Below are positions 16,351-25,919 of a stretch of 64,000 bases of DNA, in pieces (positions within the stretch are counted from its first letter, which is position 1; the number at the start of each line of letters is the position of its first letter). The notes under the pieces are model-generated. The model did no database searches, was not told the origin of the DNA, and was given only the letters and a program-made list of their open reading frames with translations. The translations under genes were made by a program, and so were the position numbers. The stretch is from Ferdinandcohnia salidurans (GTDB taxonomy: Bacteria; Bacillota; Bacilli; Bacillales; Bacillaceae_L), in assembly GCF_042680725.1 (NCBI RefSeq), contig NZ_JBHUEK010000034.1:124001-188000 (forward strand). Reading direction: 5' to 3'.

Positions 16351-18567
16351 ATGGATACTAAAGGCAATGGCAACATCGGAGGATGCCCGTTTCATGGGGC
16401 TGCTACTAGTAACAAAACAAGTGGTACTACGAATCAAGATTGGTGGCCAAATGCGTTAAATTTGAATATTCTCCACCAACATGATACAAAATCTAATCCT
16501 ATGGGAGAAGACTTTGATTACGCAGAGGAATTTAAAAAGCTAGATTATGATGCGCTTAAGCAAGATCTTCGTAATCTAATGACAGACAGTCAAGATTGGT
16601 GGCCTGCTGACTATGGACATTACGGTCCAATGTTTATTCGTATGTCTTGGCATGCCGCTGGTACATACCGTGTTGGTGATGGCAGAGGTGGTGGTGGAAC
16701 GGGTAACCAACGTTTTGCACCACTAAACAGTTGGCCAGACAATGTTCTACTTGACCGAGCACGCCGCCTCCTATGGCCGATTAAGCAAAAGTATGGAAAT
16801 AAAATTTCCTGGGCAGACTTGCTTGTTTTAGCAGGTAATGTCGCCATTGAAGATATGGGTGGACCTACAATTGGATTTGGCGCAGGACGCGCTGACATTT
16901 GGCAGCCTGAAGAAGAAGTCTATTGGGGCACTGAAACAGAATGGCTTGGAGAAAATCGTTACTCAGGTGAACGTGACCTTGAAAATCCGCTTGCTGCTGT
17001 TCAAATGGGACTTATTTATGTGAATCCAGAAGGTCCAGATGGTAAACCAGACCCACTTGCAAGTGCGAAAGACATTCGTGAAACCTTTGCTAGAATGGGA
17101 ATGAACGATGAAGAAACAGTTGCACTTATAGCTGGTGGTCATACGTTTGGTAAAGCACACGGAGCTGGAGACCCAAGTAAAGTTGGTCCAGAGCCTGAGG
17201 CTGCTCCTATCGAAGCAATGGGCTTAGGTTGGCAAAGTTCTCATGGTAAAGGATATGGGCGTGACACCATCGGTAGCGGGATTGAAGGTGCTTGGACTGC
17301 GAATCCGACACAGTGGGACAATGGCTACTTTGATCTCTTGTTTGGATATGAATGGTGGCTAACGAAGAGTCCTGCGGGCGCATGGCAATGGCTTGTTGTA
17401 GACCCTGCTGAGGAGCATCTTGCACCAGATGTAGAGGATCCGTCTATTAAGGTCCCAACCATGATGACCACTGCGGATATGGCATTGCGTCATGACCCTG
17501 AATACGAGAAAATTTCTCGCCGTTTCCATCAGAATCCAGATGAGTTTGCAGATGCCTTTGCTCGTGCATGGTTCAAGCTACTCCACCGTGACATGGGTCC
17601 TAAAGCAAGATATCTTGGTCCAGAGGTTCCAGAAGAAGATTTCATCTGGCAAGATCCTGTACCAACTGGAAACGCTGAATTAACAGATGCCGAAATCGCA
17701 GAGGTTAAGGCAAAAATCTTAGACTCTGGACTAACAATCAGTAAGCTTGTAACAACAGCTTGGGCTTCTGCAAGTACGTACCGTGGCTCCGATCATCGTG
17801 GTGGTGCAAATGGAGCACGCATCCGCCTAGCACCACAGAAGGATTGGGAAGTGAACCAACCGGAACAACTTGCACAAGTGCTCCAAGTTCTAGAAGGCAT
17901 TCAAGAAGATTTAGATATCGATATCAGTCTAGCTGATTTAATTGTTCTTGGAGGAAGTGTCGCAATCGAAAAAGCTGCACGTGATGCAGGTTTTGATATA
18001 ACAGTTCCATTTGCTCCTGGCCGAGGCGATGCAACACTAGAGGAAACGGATGTTGAAAGCTTTGACGTACTTGAGCCTGTCGCTGATGGCTTCCGTAATT
18101 ATCAAAAGACACAGTTTAGTGTGAGCCCAGAAGAGCTTTTAATTGATAAGGCTCAACTACTAGGTCTTACTGCCCCAGAAATGACAGTTCTTATTGGTGG
18201 AATGCGCGTTCTAGGTACAAACTACGGTGGCACTCAGCACGGTGTATTCACTGACCGTGTTGGCCAACTTACAAATGATTTCTTTGCTAACTTGCTCGAC
18301 ATGGGAGTGGCGTGGAAGCCTGTAGGAGAAAACGTCTATGAAGGCCGTGATCGCAAAACAGGCGATGTTGTCCGTACAGCAACGAGAGTAGACCTTGTAT
18401 TTGGTTCAAACTCTGTTTTACGTGCCATTGCTGAAGTTTACGCACAAGATGATAACAAAGAGAAGTTTGTAAAAGACTTTGTGGCCGCTTGGGTAAAGGT
18501 AATGAATGCAGATCGCTTTGATCTGAAAACAACTGAAAATAAGAAAGCTCAACTAACAAGTAACTAA
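16351..18567 (+). CDS. katG: Catalase-peroxidase KatG
   Basis: A 738-aa haem enzyme that degrades hydrogen peroxide. All key parts are visible. The distal site Arg-Trp-His is in IRMSWHAAGTYR; the Tyr in GLIYVNPEGPDG and the Met in EAMGLGWQS form the Met-Tyr-Trp crosslink with that Trp; the proximal His is in IAGGHTFGKAHGAG. The proximal Trp (TKSPAGAWQW) and Asp (ALRHDPEYEKI) are also present. The second, haem-free half follows from about residue 430 (TAWASASTYRGSDHRGGANGAR). GGAGAGATGTAAGG precedes the ATG. It is monocistronic with a terminator. Confidence 0.97.
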   Translation: MDTKGNGNIGGCPFHGAATSNKTSGTTNQDWWPNALNLNILHQHDTKSNPMGEDFDYAEEFKKLDYDALKQDLRNLMTDSQDWWPADYGHYGPMFIRMSWHAAGTYRVGDGRGGGGTGNQRFAPLNSWPDNVLLDRARRLLWPIKQKYGNKISWADLLVLAGNVAIEDMGGPTIGFGAGRADIWQPEEEVYWGTETEWLGENRYSGERDLENPLAAVQMGLIYVNPEGPDGKPDPLASAKDIRETFARMGMNDEETVALIAGGHTFGKAHGAGDPSKVGPEPEAAPIEAMGLGWQSSHGKGYGRDTIGSGIEGAWTANPTQWDNGYFDLLFGYEWWLTKSPAGAWQWLVVDPAEEHLAPDVEDPSIKVPTMMTTADMALRHDPEYEKISRRFHQNPDEFADAFARAWFKLLHRDMGPKARYLGPEVPEEDFIWQDPVPTGNAELTDAEIAEVKAKILDSGLTISKLVTTAWASASTYRGSDHRGGANGARIRLAPQKDWEVNQPEQLAQVLQVLEGIQEDLDIDISLADLIVLGGSVAIEKAARDAGFDITVPFAPGRGDATLEETDVESFDVLEPVADGFRNYQKTQFSVSPEELLIDKAQLLGLTAPEMTVLIGGMRVLGTNYGGTQHGVFTDRVGQLTNDFFANLLDMGVAWKPVGENVYEGRDRKTGDVVRTATRVDLVFGSNSVLRAIAEVYAQDDNKEKFVKDFVAAWVKVMNADRFDLKTTENKKAQLTSN

Positions 18568-18599
18568 TTGCTGAATAAAGGCTGTTAACCTAAAAAAGC

Positions 18600-18636
18600 C
18601 CCTTCTGTGAAACCACACAGAAGGGATTTTTCTTTT
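18600..18636 (+). terminator. Terminator of katG
   Basis: CCCTTCTGTG (18600-18609) pairs perfectly with CACAGAAGGG (18616-18625) and is followed by ATTTTTCTTTT. Confidence 0.92.
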
Positions 18637-18651
18637 GGGACAGTGCTCCCC

Positions 18652-21600
18652 CTACATCATTTGTTGGACTTTTTTATGGTTTTTCTCTTTCTCGAGAATT
18701 TGCTTGATCAGTTGGTCGACTTCCTCAAGTTCTGCGCTTGGGTTTTTCCACCAGTTTCGGCTCCAGATGCGGTGGATGGTCCAGCCTTTGTTCTCTAGGA
18801 ATTTTTGACGGTACACATCTCTTTCCTTCGAGGATAGTGAGCTATGATACATCGCCCCATCACATTCAATTCCAAGAATATACCTCGACTCATTTTCAGG
18901 ATGCACCACGGCTAAGTCAATTCGATAATTGGACATGCCTACTTGTGTATCGACTTTATATCCCATTTCCATTAATTGTTCATACACTTGTGTTTCAAAT
19001 GGTGAATCAAAATGAAGAGCCTTCTCCTGTCGTTGTGTGTTCATCTCTTCATTCAGCTCTGAAAGCACAGCTCCGATTCTCTCTTTCTGTAGATTCGAAA
19101 CAGCCTGCGCGTACTCTAAATAACATTTAAAATACTTCGGCCCAACATTTTTCGTCTTCGATACGTCGAGTTCATTTGGTTCAATACTTGATACAACATA
19201 GATTGCTTCTTTTGAACGAGTTACCGCCACATTCAGGCGGTTTTCTCCCCCCTGCTGTCCAAGCGGGCCAAATCGATTATAGACTCTGCCATTTTCAGCT
19301 TTCGCATACCCAACCGAAAAAATGATAATATCCCGCTCGTCACCCTGTACGTTTTCGATATTTTTCACAAAAATTTGTTCATCCAAATCCTTACCCATGA
19401 CCTGATGATACAAGGTATTAAATTCTTCATCTTCCTCGGCTAGCATATCGATATAATCAAGAATCTTATCCTGTTGTTTAGCGTTAAAGGTTATGACTCC
19501 AATCGACCTCGTTGCATCCTTTTGAAGCAATTCTTTCAATAAAAGGACCACTTCTTTCGCTTCAACCTCATTACACTGATTAATCCACTTGCCATCGACT
19601 TTCCGCCATTGAATCGCCGCTGGATTCTTCAGATGTTCCACGTTTGGCGCGATTTGAATATTGCCATTGTAATAGGCATGGTTTGAAAAATTAATCAATT
19701 CCTCAGACTTCGAACGATAATGCCATTGCAGCATTCTACTCGGAAACACTCGTTTTGCTAAATTTAGAAGACTTTCTGAAACGACCATATCGTCCTCATC
19801 AACATCATCTTCATCAATTTGGATACCACCCTTAAACAAATTACTTGGCGGTAATTGTTTTTCATCCCCGGCAATAATGACTTTAGACGCTCTGTAGACA
19901 GATGGAATCCCATTTTCAACCGTTAACTGTGAGGCTTCATCAAAAATAACTAGATCAAATAAATCCTTACCTAACGGAAAAATCGCAGACACTGTCTCAG
20001 GTGAGACAAGCCAAACGGGTAGTACATCTAATAAACCTTCTTGAGCATACTTTTTTACAAGCTTTCGAACGGGCCAGATTTGTCGCTTCTTCCCTGTTTG
20101 GTAAGTGATGTCCTTTATCGCTTTAGAATGCTGTTCCTTCACTGAAACAAGGGCTTTAATTAAGCGATTTTGCAAGACTTTAGCTGAAAGTTCTTTCTTT
20201 TCTTCTAAAAGATTCTTAAACCTTGTGCGTAATCGATGAAACTCTTCCGTTCCAATCTTGGTAAGCACCGGATGCTTTCGTTCAATTTCATCAATCCAGT
20301 ATATATAGGCAGATTGTTTCGTATGTTCCACCCATTCTTTCGCAAGTTCACGATGAAGCTTGTCTTTACTTTTATCCTTTAATTCATCGATGAGTGATTT
20401 GACAAAAGGCATACTCTCATCATAGATTCGATCCATATTGCGAAGGTCATCAAAATCTTGAATCACATATTCTTGCTGTTTTTGAAATTCAGGTAATGGA
20501 ATATCCCCTTTTGATATTTGTTCCTTATATTTCTGCAACTTTTCATCCTTAAAATAAGCTGATAATTGTTTCATTTCGTTCGACATGTCAGTTGATACTT
20601 TTGAAAGTTCATACAGGATTCGTAAGCTTTCCCTAAGTTTTGGCCACTCCGTCGATGATAAACCTTTAAATTTGTCACCTTCGATTAACTCTTCAACGAT
20701 CGTCTTTCCGGTAAAAGAAGTCCACCACCAAAGTCTTAGTTTCTGAAGTGTTTTTTTCTCCTGAGGATTTAAGTCCTCATAAATTTTTTCGAGCTTACCA
20801 CCAACTTCCCAGCTGTACTCCGGGGTAATCTCATCCTTTTCAAAATGCTCAAGGTAGATAATGCTTTTATCAGCCTGCTCAGTGACCTTCTTAAGAATCT
20901 CAACAATCGTCAAACGGTCCTTAATTTCAAGCTTTGCAAACGATTTACGATCTTTTAGTGGGTAGTTTTCCTGTCCAAATCGGCTAAAATAATCCCCGTA
21001 TGAAAAGATGGTTGTTAAGACTTCTTCTAAATTATTCTTATTTAAATCGTTAATCACAGCCGTTAAGTTAAGAATGACTTCTTGTTGATTAACCGGTTTT
21101 CCAAGACCGTACAGGTCATAGGCTCGATATCCATGAGGTTGTGCTTCATACAAGCCTTTAGCAATTGCATCCAGTTCTTGCTCACATTTTTCGACTTTCT
21201 GTGAAAGTTGTTCATATTCAACCTCTAATTCCTGTACAAATTCATCTTTCACTAAGCGATTATGAAGCTTTCGGTAAAGGCTAGTTCGATCCGTCTTTTC
21301 ATCATGTAATAGACTTACACTTGCTGAAAGCCCTAAGCTGTCGAGTCTTTGATAAACCACATCTAATGCCGCACGTTTTTGACAGACTAATAATACCTTG
21401 TTTTTATCGGCAATTGCATTCGCGATCATATTGACAATGACTTGAGATTTCCCCGTACCAGGTGGCCCATGAACAACCATGCCTTCGATTTCTTCAATCG
21501 AATTGATGATTTCTTCCTGGGATGCATCCGTATCAAGGACAAAGAACTTTTCTTTTTCTTTTTTTGGAGCTGTTTCATCAGATGTTTGTTGGCCCTCTCC

Positions 21601-22437
21601 GAGATTATCGGTTGTAAAGGTAGAAGAAGATCCTTCCCCTACATTCATCAAATCTCCCGCTAAGCCAAAATCAGAAATGCCCTCTTCCATTTGTTGCAGG
21701 AAATCCTCATAGTCTTTTAAAATAGCCGAGTTTCCTTGAGGAAAATGACCGAGAATCGCATAATTGTCTAATTGAAACTCACCCTTTTTAAAGGTTGGGA
21801 TTAGGTCAGAAGTCAGATTTTGAAAAGATTCAAGTTCTTGAGCATTTGACCAGTTGATATTTATATTGTATTTTTTTAGCCAGGTTAACCATCCTAGAAA
21901 ATCCATTTGAGAAGATTGCTCAATTGCCTCATCATACATCTCATCAGGCACATAGAAATTGCTCATTTTTTGCATCGCTAAAAAGAGTGGACGATTTAAC
22001 ATCGGGTCAGCATCTTCCATCGGGTGAAGAACCCACTTTGTTCCATGTTCTTTCACCCGTTCTAATTTCACAGAATGGAGAAACAAAGGAGCCCGTATGT
22101 ACGTTCCATCAAGCATCGCACCACTTATGAACGGATAACCAATATATAAATCATATAAACCCGTTTCGTCCTCAATTGACTTCAAATTCCGGTAAAGAGT
22201 TGTCAATTTCCCCGACAAAAGAAGAGATTCTTCCTCATTTACGTTCTGCTTCACTAGGTCGACGTTCCGATTGTTTTTAATCAGCGCATCCAGTATATCT
22301 TGAGGATTTTTGTTGATTTTACCTACTTCGCTCAAGTCGAAATTCCATTTGTTATATACCTTTAACATACGAATGGACCGATTTCGCCGACTAATGTCAT
22401 TCAACCGATCCTTCAAAACCGTTAATTTTTCTTTCAA
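18652..22437 (-). CDS. DUF4011-type SF1 helicase fused to a VSR/DUF559-like nuclease
   Basis: 1261 aa. The N-terminal region (about 1-280) resembles DUF4011, which precedes COG1112-type superfamily-1 helicases. Walker A is in MVVHGPPGTGKSQVIVN (about 341-357). A long helical insertion follows, then the Walker B region LVIFDEASQLTVENG with VIIAGDEKQLPPSN, and the late motifs WHYRSKSEELI, NVQGDERDIIIFSVGY and NRLNVAVTRSKEAIYVVSS. The last 115 residues form a PD-(D/E)xK nuclease domain of the VSR/DUF559 kind: SPFETQVYEQL, NYRIDLAVV and LGIECDGAMYHSS hold the acidic residues. The start is TTG with AAGGTGA upstream. It stands alone, with no methylase or partner gene. The domain set occurs in predicted anti-phage genes, so a defence role is plausible but unproven. 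Confidence 0.87.
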   Translation of the reverse strand: MKEKLTVLKDRLNDISRRNRSIRMLKVYNKWNFDLSEVGKINKNPQDILDALIKNNRNVDLVKQNVNEEESLLLSGKLTTLYRNLKSIEDETGLYDLYIGYPFISGAMLDGTYIRAPLFLHSVKLERVKEHGTKWVLHPMEDADPMLNRPLFLAMQKMSNFYVPDEMYDEAIEQSSQMDFLGWLTWLKKYNININWSNAQELESFQNLTSDLIPTFKKGEFQLDNYAILGHFPQGNSAILKDYEDFLQQMEEGISDFGLAGDLMNVGEGSSSTFTTDNLGEGQQTSDETAPKKEKEKFFVLDTDASQEEIINSIEEIEGMVVHGPPGTGKSQVIVNMIANAIADKNKVLLVCQKRAALDVVYQRLDSLGLSASVSLLHDEKTDRTSLYRKLHNRLVKDEFVQELEVEYEQLSQKVEKCEQELDAIAKGLYEAQPHGYRAYDLYGLGKPVNQQEVILNLTAVINDLNKNNLEEVLTTIFSYGDYFSRFGQENYPLKDRKSFAKLEIKDRLTIVEILKKVTEQADKSIIYLEHFEKDEITPEYSWEVGGKLEKIYEDLNPQEKKTLQKLRLWWWTSFTGKTIVEELIEGDKFKGLSSTEWPKLRESLRILYELSKVSTDMSNEMKQLSAYFKDEKLQKYKEQISKGDIPLPEFQKQQEYVIQDFDDLRNMDRIYDESMPFVKSLIDELKDKSKDKLHRELAKEWVEHTKQSAYIYWIDEIERKHPVLTKIGTEEFHRLRTRFKNLLEEKKELSAKVLQNRLIKALVSVKEQHSKAIKDITYQTGKKRQIWPVRKLVKKYAQEGLLDVLPVWLVSPETVSAIFPLGKDLFDLVIFDEASQLTVENGIPSVYRASKVIIAGDEKQLPPSNLFKGGIQIDEDDVDEDDMVVSESLLNLAKRVFPSRMLQWHYRSKSEELINFSNHAYYNGNIQIAPNVEHLKNPAAIQWRKVDGKWINQCNEVEAKEVVLLLKELLQKDATRSIGVITFNAKQQDKILDYIDMLAEEDEEFNTLYHQVMGKDLDEQIFVKNIENVQGDERDIIIFSVGYAKAENGRVYNRFGPLGQQGGENRLNVAVTRSKEAIYVVSSIEPNELDVSKTKNVGPKYFKCYLEYAQAVSNLQKERIGAVLSELNEEMNTQRQEKALHFDSPFETQVYEQLMEMGYKVDTQVGMSNYRIDLAVVHPENESRYILGIECDGAMYHSSLSSKERDVYRQKFLENKGWTIHRIWSRNWWKNPSAELEEVDQLIKQILEKEKNHKKVQQMM

Positions 22438-22592
22438 TTTAGATCACCTTATTTTTCAGTTCGTTCAAATACATAGTTTCATTATATACTTCTTTTTGCA
22501 AGAATATTTCATCAAGATGGGAAATTGTGGTGTTTTGAAGAATTGGTATAAAAATAGCCCAGGGCATATGCTCTGAGCATTTTTCATTTATT

Positions 22593-23084
22593 TTAGTTAA
22601 GGAACCTACTCCATTCAATCTTCGGACGACGTATCTTTTCCACCAAATACTGTACCCCATATAATAAATAAGCTTTGTAGTGTATATATAAAAAGAACTG
22701 AAAATAGGTTAATCGATGTAAACGCATAATTTTAATTTTTTTGAGAAAAGGCATGAACAGAAACGCAAAGAGTCCATGACCGATTGCATTTAGTAGCACA
22801 TACTTTTTAAAGTTTCCAAACGATAATGTAAGGAGCCAAATCGACATGGGGATGTAAGGCCCAAGGTCAAAAGGTAGTTCATCCCTTACAAAGGATTTTG
22901 GCTTATCATAAAATAGCCAAAACTTCCGTCTTTGTCCTATAATGTGATTTATGATTTCAAAAATACAGATGATAAAACTTGCTAAAGAATATCGTTTGAT
23001 GGGATGCTTACCTAGAAATAGCAATGATAGCCACGAAATGATGATCATCGCTAGATTAAATACAACGTGTCGCCTTGATGCCAT
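22593..23084 (-). CDS. Multi-pass membrane protein (CBO0543-like)
   Basis: 163 aa with about four hydrophobic helices (about 7-24, 30-50, 79-97, 99-115) and a basic tail, KIRRPKIEWSRF. The pattern of short helices with the block FDLGPYIPMSIWLLTLSFG resembles the CBO0543 family, small membrane proteins common in spore-forming Firmicutes and of unknown role. GAGGTGAAATTCACTT lies upstream of the ATG at 23084. An overlapping leftward frame at 22439-22660 looks spurious. Confidence 0.65.
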   Translation of the reverse strand: MASRRHVVFNLAMIIISWLSLLFLGKHPIKRYSLASFIICIFEIINHIIGQRRKFWLFYDKPKSFVRDELPFDLGPYIPMSIWLLTLSFGNFKKYVLLNAIGHGLFAFLFMPFLKKIKIMRLHRLTYFQFFLYIHYKAYLLYGVQYLVEKIRRPKIEWSRFLN

Positions 23085-23221
23085 AAGTGAATTTCACCTC
23101 GACCTGAATTATTTATACTATCTTAAAATGTCCAGATTTGAAAATAAAATCCACTTATTTTAGACTTCACCACATTACAGTACTACTTTCATTTATCCCT
23201 TTTTGATGTCCTGAAAACAAC

Positions 23222-23256
23222 AAAACGCTTGAGGTTATTTTACCTCAAGCATTTTT
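23222..23256 (-). terminator. Terminator downstream of the Rpn-type gene remnant
   Basis: GCTTGAGGT (23227-23235) pairs perfectly with ACCTCAAGC (23242-23250). T-rich flanks occur on both strands. Confidence 0.75.
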
Positions 23257-23283
23257 ACTTGAATTAATAAAAAATATATAAAT

Positions 23284-23812
23284 CTATAACGATTTTTTTA
23301 ACTTCTCAATTTCTGATTTTTCAAGGCTCGTAACTTCCTCTACAAACTCATCCGATAGTCCTTTTCTTAACAAGTTTAACGCTACTTTCGTCATACCTCT
23401 CTTTTCCCAGAAGTTCGGTTTATTAAAGATTTCTTCATCAATATCTAATTGTTTAATCTCTTTCATTAGCTCTTCCTCCTCATCAATATTTAAGTGTAAA
23501 TATGTATCAAAAAACTCATTTATAAACCGAGACTGGGCTGGATTTAATTCCATTCTTAACAGCATTTTAAAAAATTCTTTCTTTACTTGGACCTTTTCCT
23601 TTTGTTCATACCCCATTTTACTTAATAATGCCGCAGCTACTGGATTATCCGATTCAATATAAGCACGAATTGTGAATCAAGTTTTTAAATAATTGATCGT
23701 GTATGTTATAGTTCTTGATGTCTTCGTGTAGAAGATTAATGTAGTGATTCTTAGTAGGCTTTTCGTAATCGATTGTGGTTACGGACAAATGATCACATCC
23801 TTTTATTTTCAT
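23284..23812 (-). pseudogene. Remnant of an Rpn/PDDEXK-type nuclease (transposase-like) gene
   Basis: Two pieces in different frames. The upstream piece (23812 to about 23676) reads MKIKGCDHLSVTTIDYEKP and later NIHDQLFKNLIHN, an N-terminal DxLFKxLI block of the kind found in Rpn/PDDEXK_2 recombination-promoting nucleases. The downstream piece (about 23672-23284) reads FTIRAYIESDNPVAAALLSKMGYE, then FFKMLLRMELNPAQSRFINEFF and LLRKGLSDEFVEEVTSLEKSE, which is the C-terminal end of the same family. The catalytic middle, roughly 130 residues, is gone, with a stop and frame change at the junction. The C-terminal piece alone could still be translated from ATG at 23616. Family assignment is from memory of the motif pattern. 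Confidence 0.75.
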
Positions 23813-23857
23813 GAGGAGAATCAGAGGGGTCTATCTATATTTAATCATACATAAAAG

Positions 23858-23887
23858 CACAGATACAAACAAGTGTTTGTATCTGTG
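23858..23887 (-). terminator. Terminator of the padR/DUF1700/DUF4097 operon
   Basis: A perfect 13-bp stem (23858-23870 with 23875-23887) around the loop AAGT. On the minus strand it is followed by CTTTTATG. It lies about 30 bases beyond the stop of the DUF4097 gene. Confidence 0.88.
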
Positions 23888-23917
23888 TTTATTGGGACAA
23901 TCGATATCTGTCCAGTT

Positions 23918-24832
23918 TCATTTATTTGTAGCTATAATATCTCCACTATCTGTTTCTAATTGAATAAGTATGGTCCCTTCCCCTACAGTGGCTTTATTCT
24001 GATATTTATCAAATAAATTCACATCTCCTGAGAAAGTACTCACTTCGAATTGAACGTCGGTTGGTTCTTTTTCTGCTTCTATTTTGATATCACCGCTGAA
24101 TGTTTTAATATTGATGGCTTTAGAAATTTCACTTGTTGATATTAAGACGTCTCCACTGTCTGTTTTTGTATTCAAAGCTCCTTTTATCTTTTCTAATTTA
24201 ATATCACCGGAGAACGTAATTGCGCCAAATGTTGTTACTGGTGCATCCTGGACATATAGATCACCACTGTCCGTTTTCGTTTCAATAGCTCCTTGTACGT
24301 GTTCCATGTGGATGTCGCCAGAAAATGTCTTGACCGTCATTTCCTCAGACGTAATAGTCTCTAATTTCACTTCACCACTATCCGTTGCTAGATTAATGGT
24401 TGTTGCCTGAAGGTTCTCCACAAGCAGGTCCGATGAAAATCCTTTTATGTTCACATGTTGATACATTTTTTCGGGTGCAAATATTTTCAATGTCAGTGTT
24501 GGGATATAGAAGTTAAAATTAAACCATTTTTCATTTTTAGATTGCAATGAAACAGAAAGAGTTTGGCCATCTTCTTCTACCGAAAATTCTTGAATCGTTT
24601 TTTCTACACCTCTCCCAACAAGTTCAACCCTGGCTTCTTCCATCGTGGGGACAGGAATGAACTCAACATCTGTGCTATCTACATTAACTTGAATGGAAGT
24701 AATAGACTCATTTTTAATCGGTATATTTTCATGTATTGAAACTTCTTTATTCACTGAACCGTACGTGACGGCACTACCGATTCCACCTATAACGACTAAC
24801 AGAAGGGCTACGAACGATAATTTTTTAACCAT
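23918..24832 (-). CDS. DUF4097-family surface protein with alternating TDSGD/TFSGD repeats
   Basis: 304 aa. One N-terminal membrane helix (about 4-24) anchors an outward-facing beta-rich domain. From about residue 145 the sequence alternates TDSGEV, TFSGDI, TDSGDL, TFSGDI, TDSGDV, TFSGDI, TFSGDV and TDSGDI every 16-24 residues, the rung pattern of the DUF4097 beta-solenoid. The ATG at 24832 is preferred over a GTG at 24844 because AAAGGTGG lies directly before it. It overlaps the DUF1700 gene by 8 bases. In Bacillus such operons respond to envelope stress, but the exact function is not known. Confidence 0.85.
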   Translation of the reverse strand: MVKKLSFVALLLVVIGGIGSAVTYGSVNKEVSIHENIPIKNESITSIQVNVDSTDVEFIPVPTMEEARVELVGRGVEKTIQEFSVEEDGQTLSVSLQSKNEKWFNFNFYIPTLTLKIFAPEKMYQHVNIKGFSSDLLVENLQATTINLATDSGEVKLETITSEEMTVKTFSGDIHMEHVQGAIETKTDSGDLYVQDAPVTTFGAITFSGDIKLEKIKGALNTKTDSGDVLISTSEISKAINIKTFSGDIKIEAEKEPTDVQFEVSTFSGDVNLFDKYQNKATVGEGTILIQLETDSGDIIATNK

Positions 24833-25385
24833 GGATGGTCCCACCTTTCACAATGGATACATTGAATTTTAAATAGCGAAGAAATCCATTTTTCACACCA
24901 TTCGACGCATAATACATTCCAATCAAAATGAATAAACCGGCTCCACAAAATGCAATGGAAAAGAAAACATCATACCATTCAAAAATTTCAGGATTAACGA
25001 TGGTATTAACAATTACTAACAATGGACTCAAAACCCCTGCTACTCCTGTTATCCAACCAGCCAGTAAAAGGGAAAGCACGACAAGAAATGGTCCAAGCAC
25101 AATTACTAAATTAACAAAACCTAGACCAATCACTGCCCATACGGCTCTGAACATATTTCGAGTAGTTGTCGTTGCTTCCATTTTCTCAATATGATAATTA
25201 GCCAATAATTCTTTTGATAATTGTTTGGGTGAGCCTAATGAAGTTGCAATTTCACTTTCCGTTTTTCCTTCCCCTATACCAATTGAAAAATACTCCTCAT
25301 AATCTTGTAAGATATCTTCTTTTTCATCTTTTGGTAGCCTACTTAGACGCCTCTCCATTTCTGATAAAAACTGTTTTTTATTCAT
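24825..25385 (-). CDS. DUF1700 (HAAS-type) membrane protein
   Basis: 186 aa. The first 70 residues are a helical DUF1700/HAAS signalling domain with the typical KKQFLSEMERRLSRLPKDE and DYEEYFSIGIGEGKTESEI. Three hydrophobic segments follow (about 80-105, 107-128, 140-160). Genes of this type nearly always stand between a PadR repressor and a DUF4097 protein, as here, and overlap both neighbours (8 bases each). GGAGGGAATCAACC precedes the ATG. Confidence 0.88.
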   Translation of the reverse strand: MNKKQFLSEMERRLSRLPKDEKEDILQDYEEYFSIGIGEGKTESEIATSLGSPKQLSKELLANYHIEKMEATTTTRNMFRAVWAVIGLGFVNLVIVLGPFLVVLSLLLAGWITGVAGVLSPLLVIVNTIVNPEIFEWYDVFFSIAFCGAGLFILIGMYYASNGVKNGFLRYLKFNVSIVKGGTIHG

Positions 25386-25710
25386 GGTTGATTCCCTCCT
25401 TAATTAACTGATTTACGCCTTCCGAGAATTCCTTCCACTCGTCTACTAATTGGTTTAAGTATGTCCGTCCTTTATCTGTCAGTCTATAATATTTTCTTGA
25501 AGGACCTTCACTGGATTCTTGAAGATATGTTGTAAAATATTCTTCTTTCGTTAACCTTCTTAATAATGGATAAACGGTTCCTTCTGAAATTTCAATTTGA
25601 TCGGAAATCTTCTGAACAAGCTCATATCCGTATCGATCCTTTTTATCAAGCAATACAAGCACACATAGCTCTAATACACCCTTTTTAAATTGAACGTTCA
25701 ATGTAGTCAC
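25378..25710 (-). CDS. PadR-family transcriptional repressor
   Basis: A 110-aa winged-helix protein of the short PadR class. Visible parts are KGVLELCVLVLLDKKDRYGYELVQKI (helices 1-2), ISEGTVYPLLRRLTKEEY (recognition helix) and SRKYYRLTDKGRTYL (wing), followed by a C-terminal dimerisation helix. The start is GTG with AAGGAGATGAG upstream. It heads the three-gene operon and probably represses it through the inverted repeats upstream. Confidence 0.92.
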   Translation of the reverse strand: MTTLNVQFKKGVLELCVLVLLDKKDRYGYELVQKISDQIEISEGTVYPLLRRLTKEEYFTTYLQESSEGPSRKYYRLTDKGRTYLNQLVDEWKEFSEGVNQLIKEGINHE

Positions 25711-25747
25711 CTCATCTCCTTAACATTTTCTATTTAACAACATACAC

Positions 25748-25829
25748 TACCTTGCAATATACAGTACCTAGTCATAAAATATAGCAGTTGAGTACAATAT
25801 AACATCATCTACTATACATTGCAAGGTAC
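25748..25829 (-). promoter_or_regulatory. Promoter and probable PadR operators
   Basis: TACCTTGCAATATA (25748-25761) recurs in inverted orientation as TATACATTGCAAGGTA (25814-25829). On the minus strand TTGCAA (25819-25824), a 17-base spacer and TATATT (25796-25801) form a sigma-A promoter whose -35 box lies inside one of the repeats. Autorepression by the PadR protein is inferred. Confidence 0.75.
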
Positions 25830-25919
25830 TATGGTAAAGATTTCCTAAAAGGCTTCTACATTTGGACAAACCAATAAAAAGCCAAGATGTAAAACGAATG
25901 TTTGATCTTGCCTAGTGTT

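Noticed and set aside
22439..22660. 73-aa minus-strand frame
   Set aside because: It overlaps the 3' end of the CBO0543-like gene in another frame and has no ribosome site.
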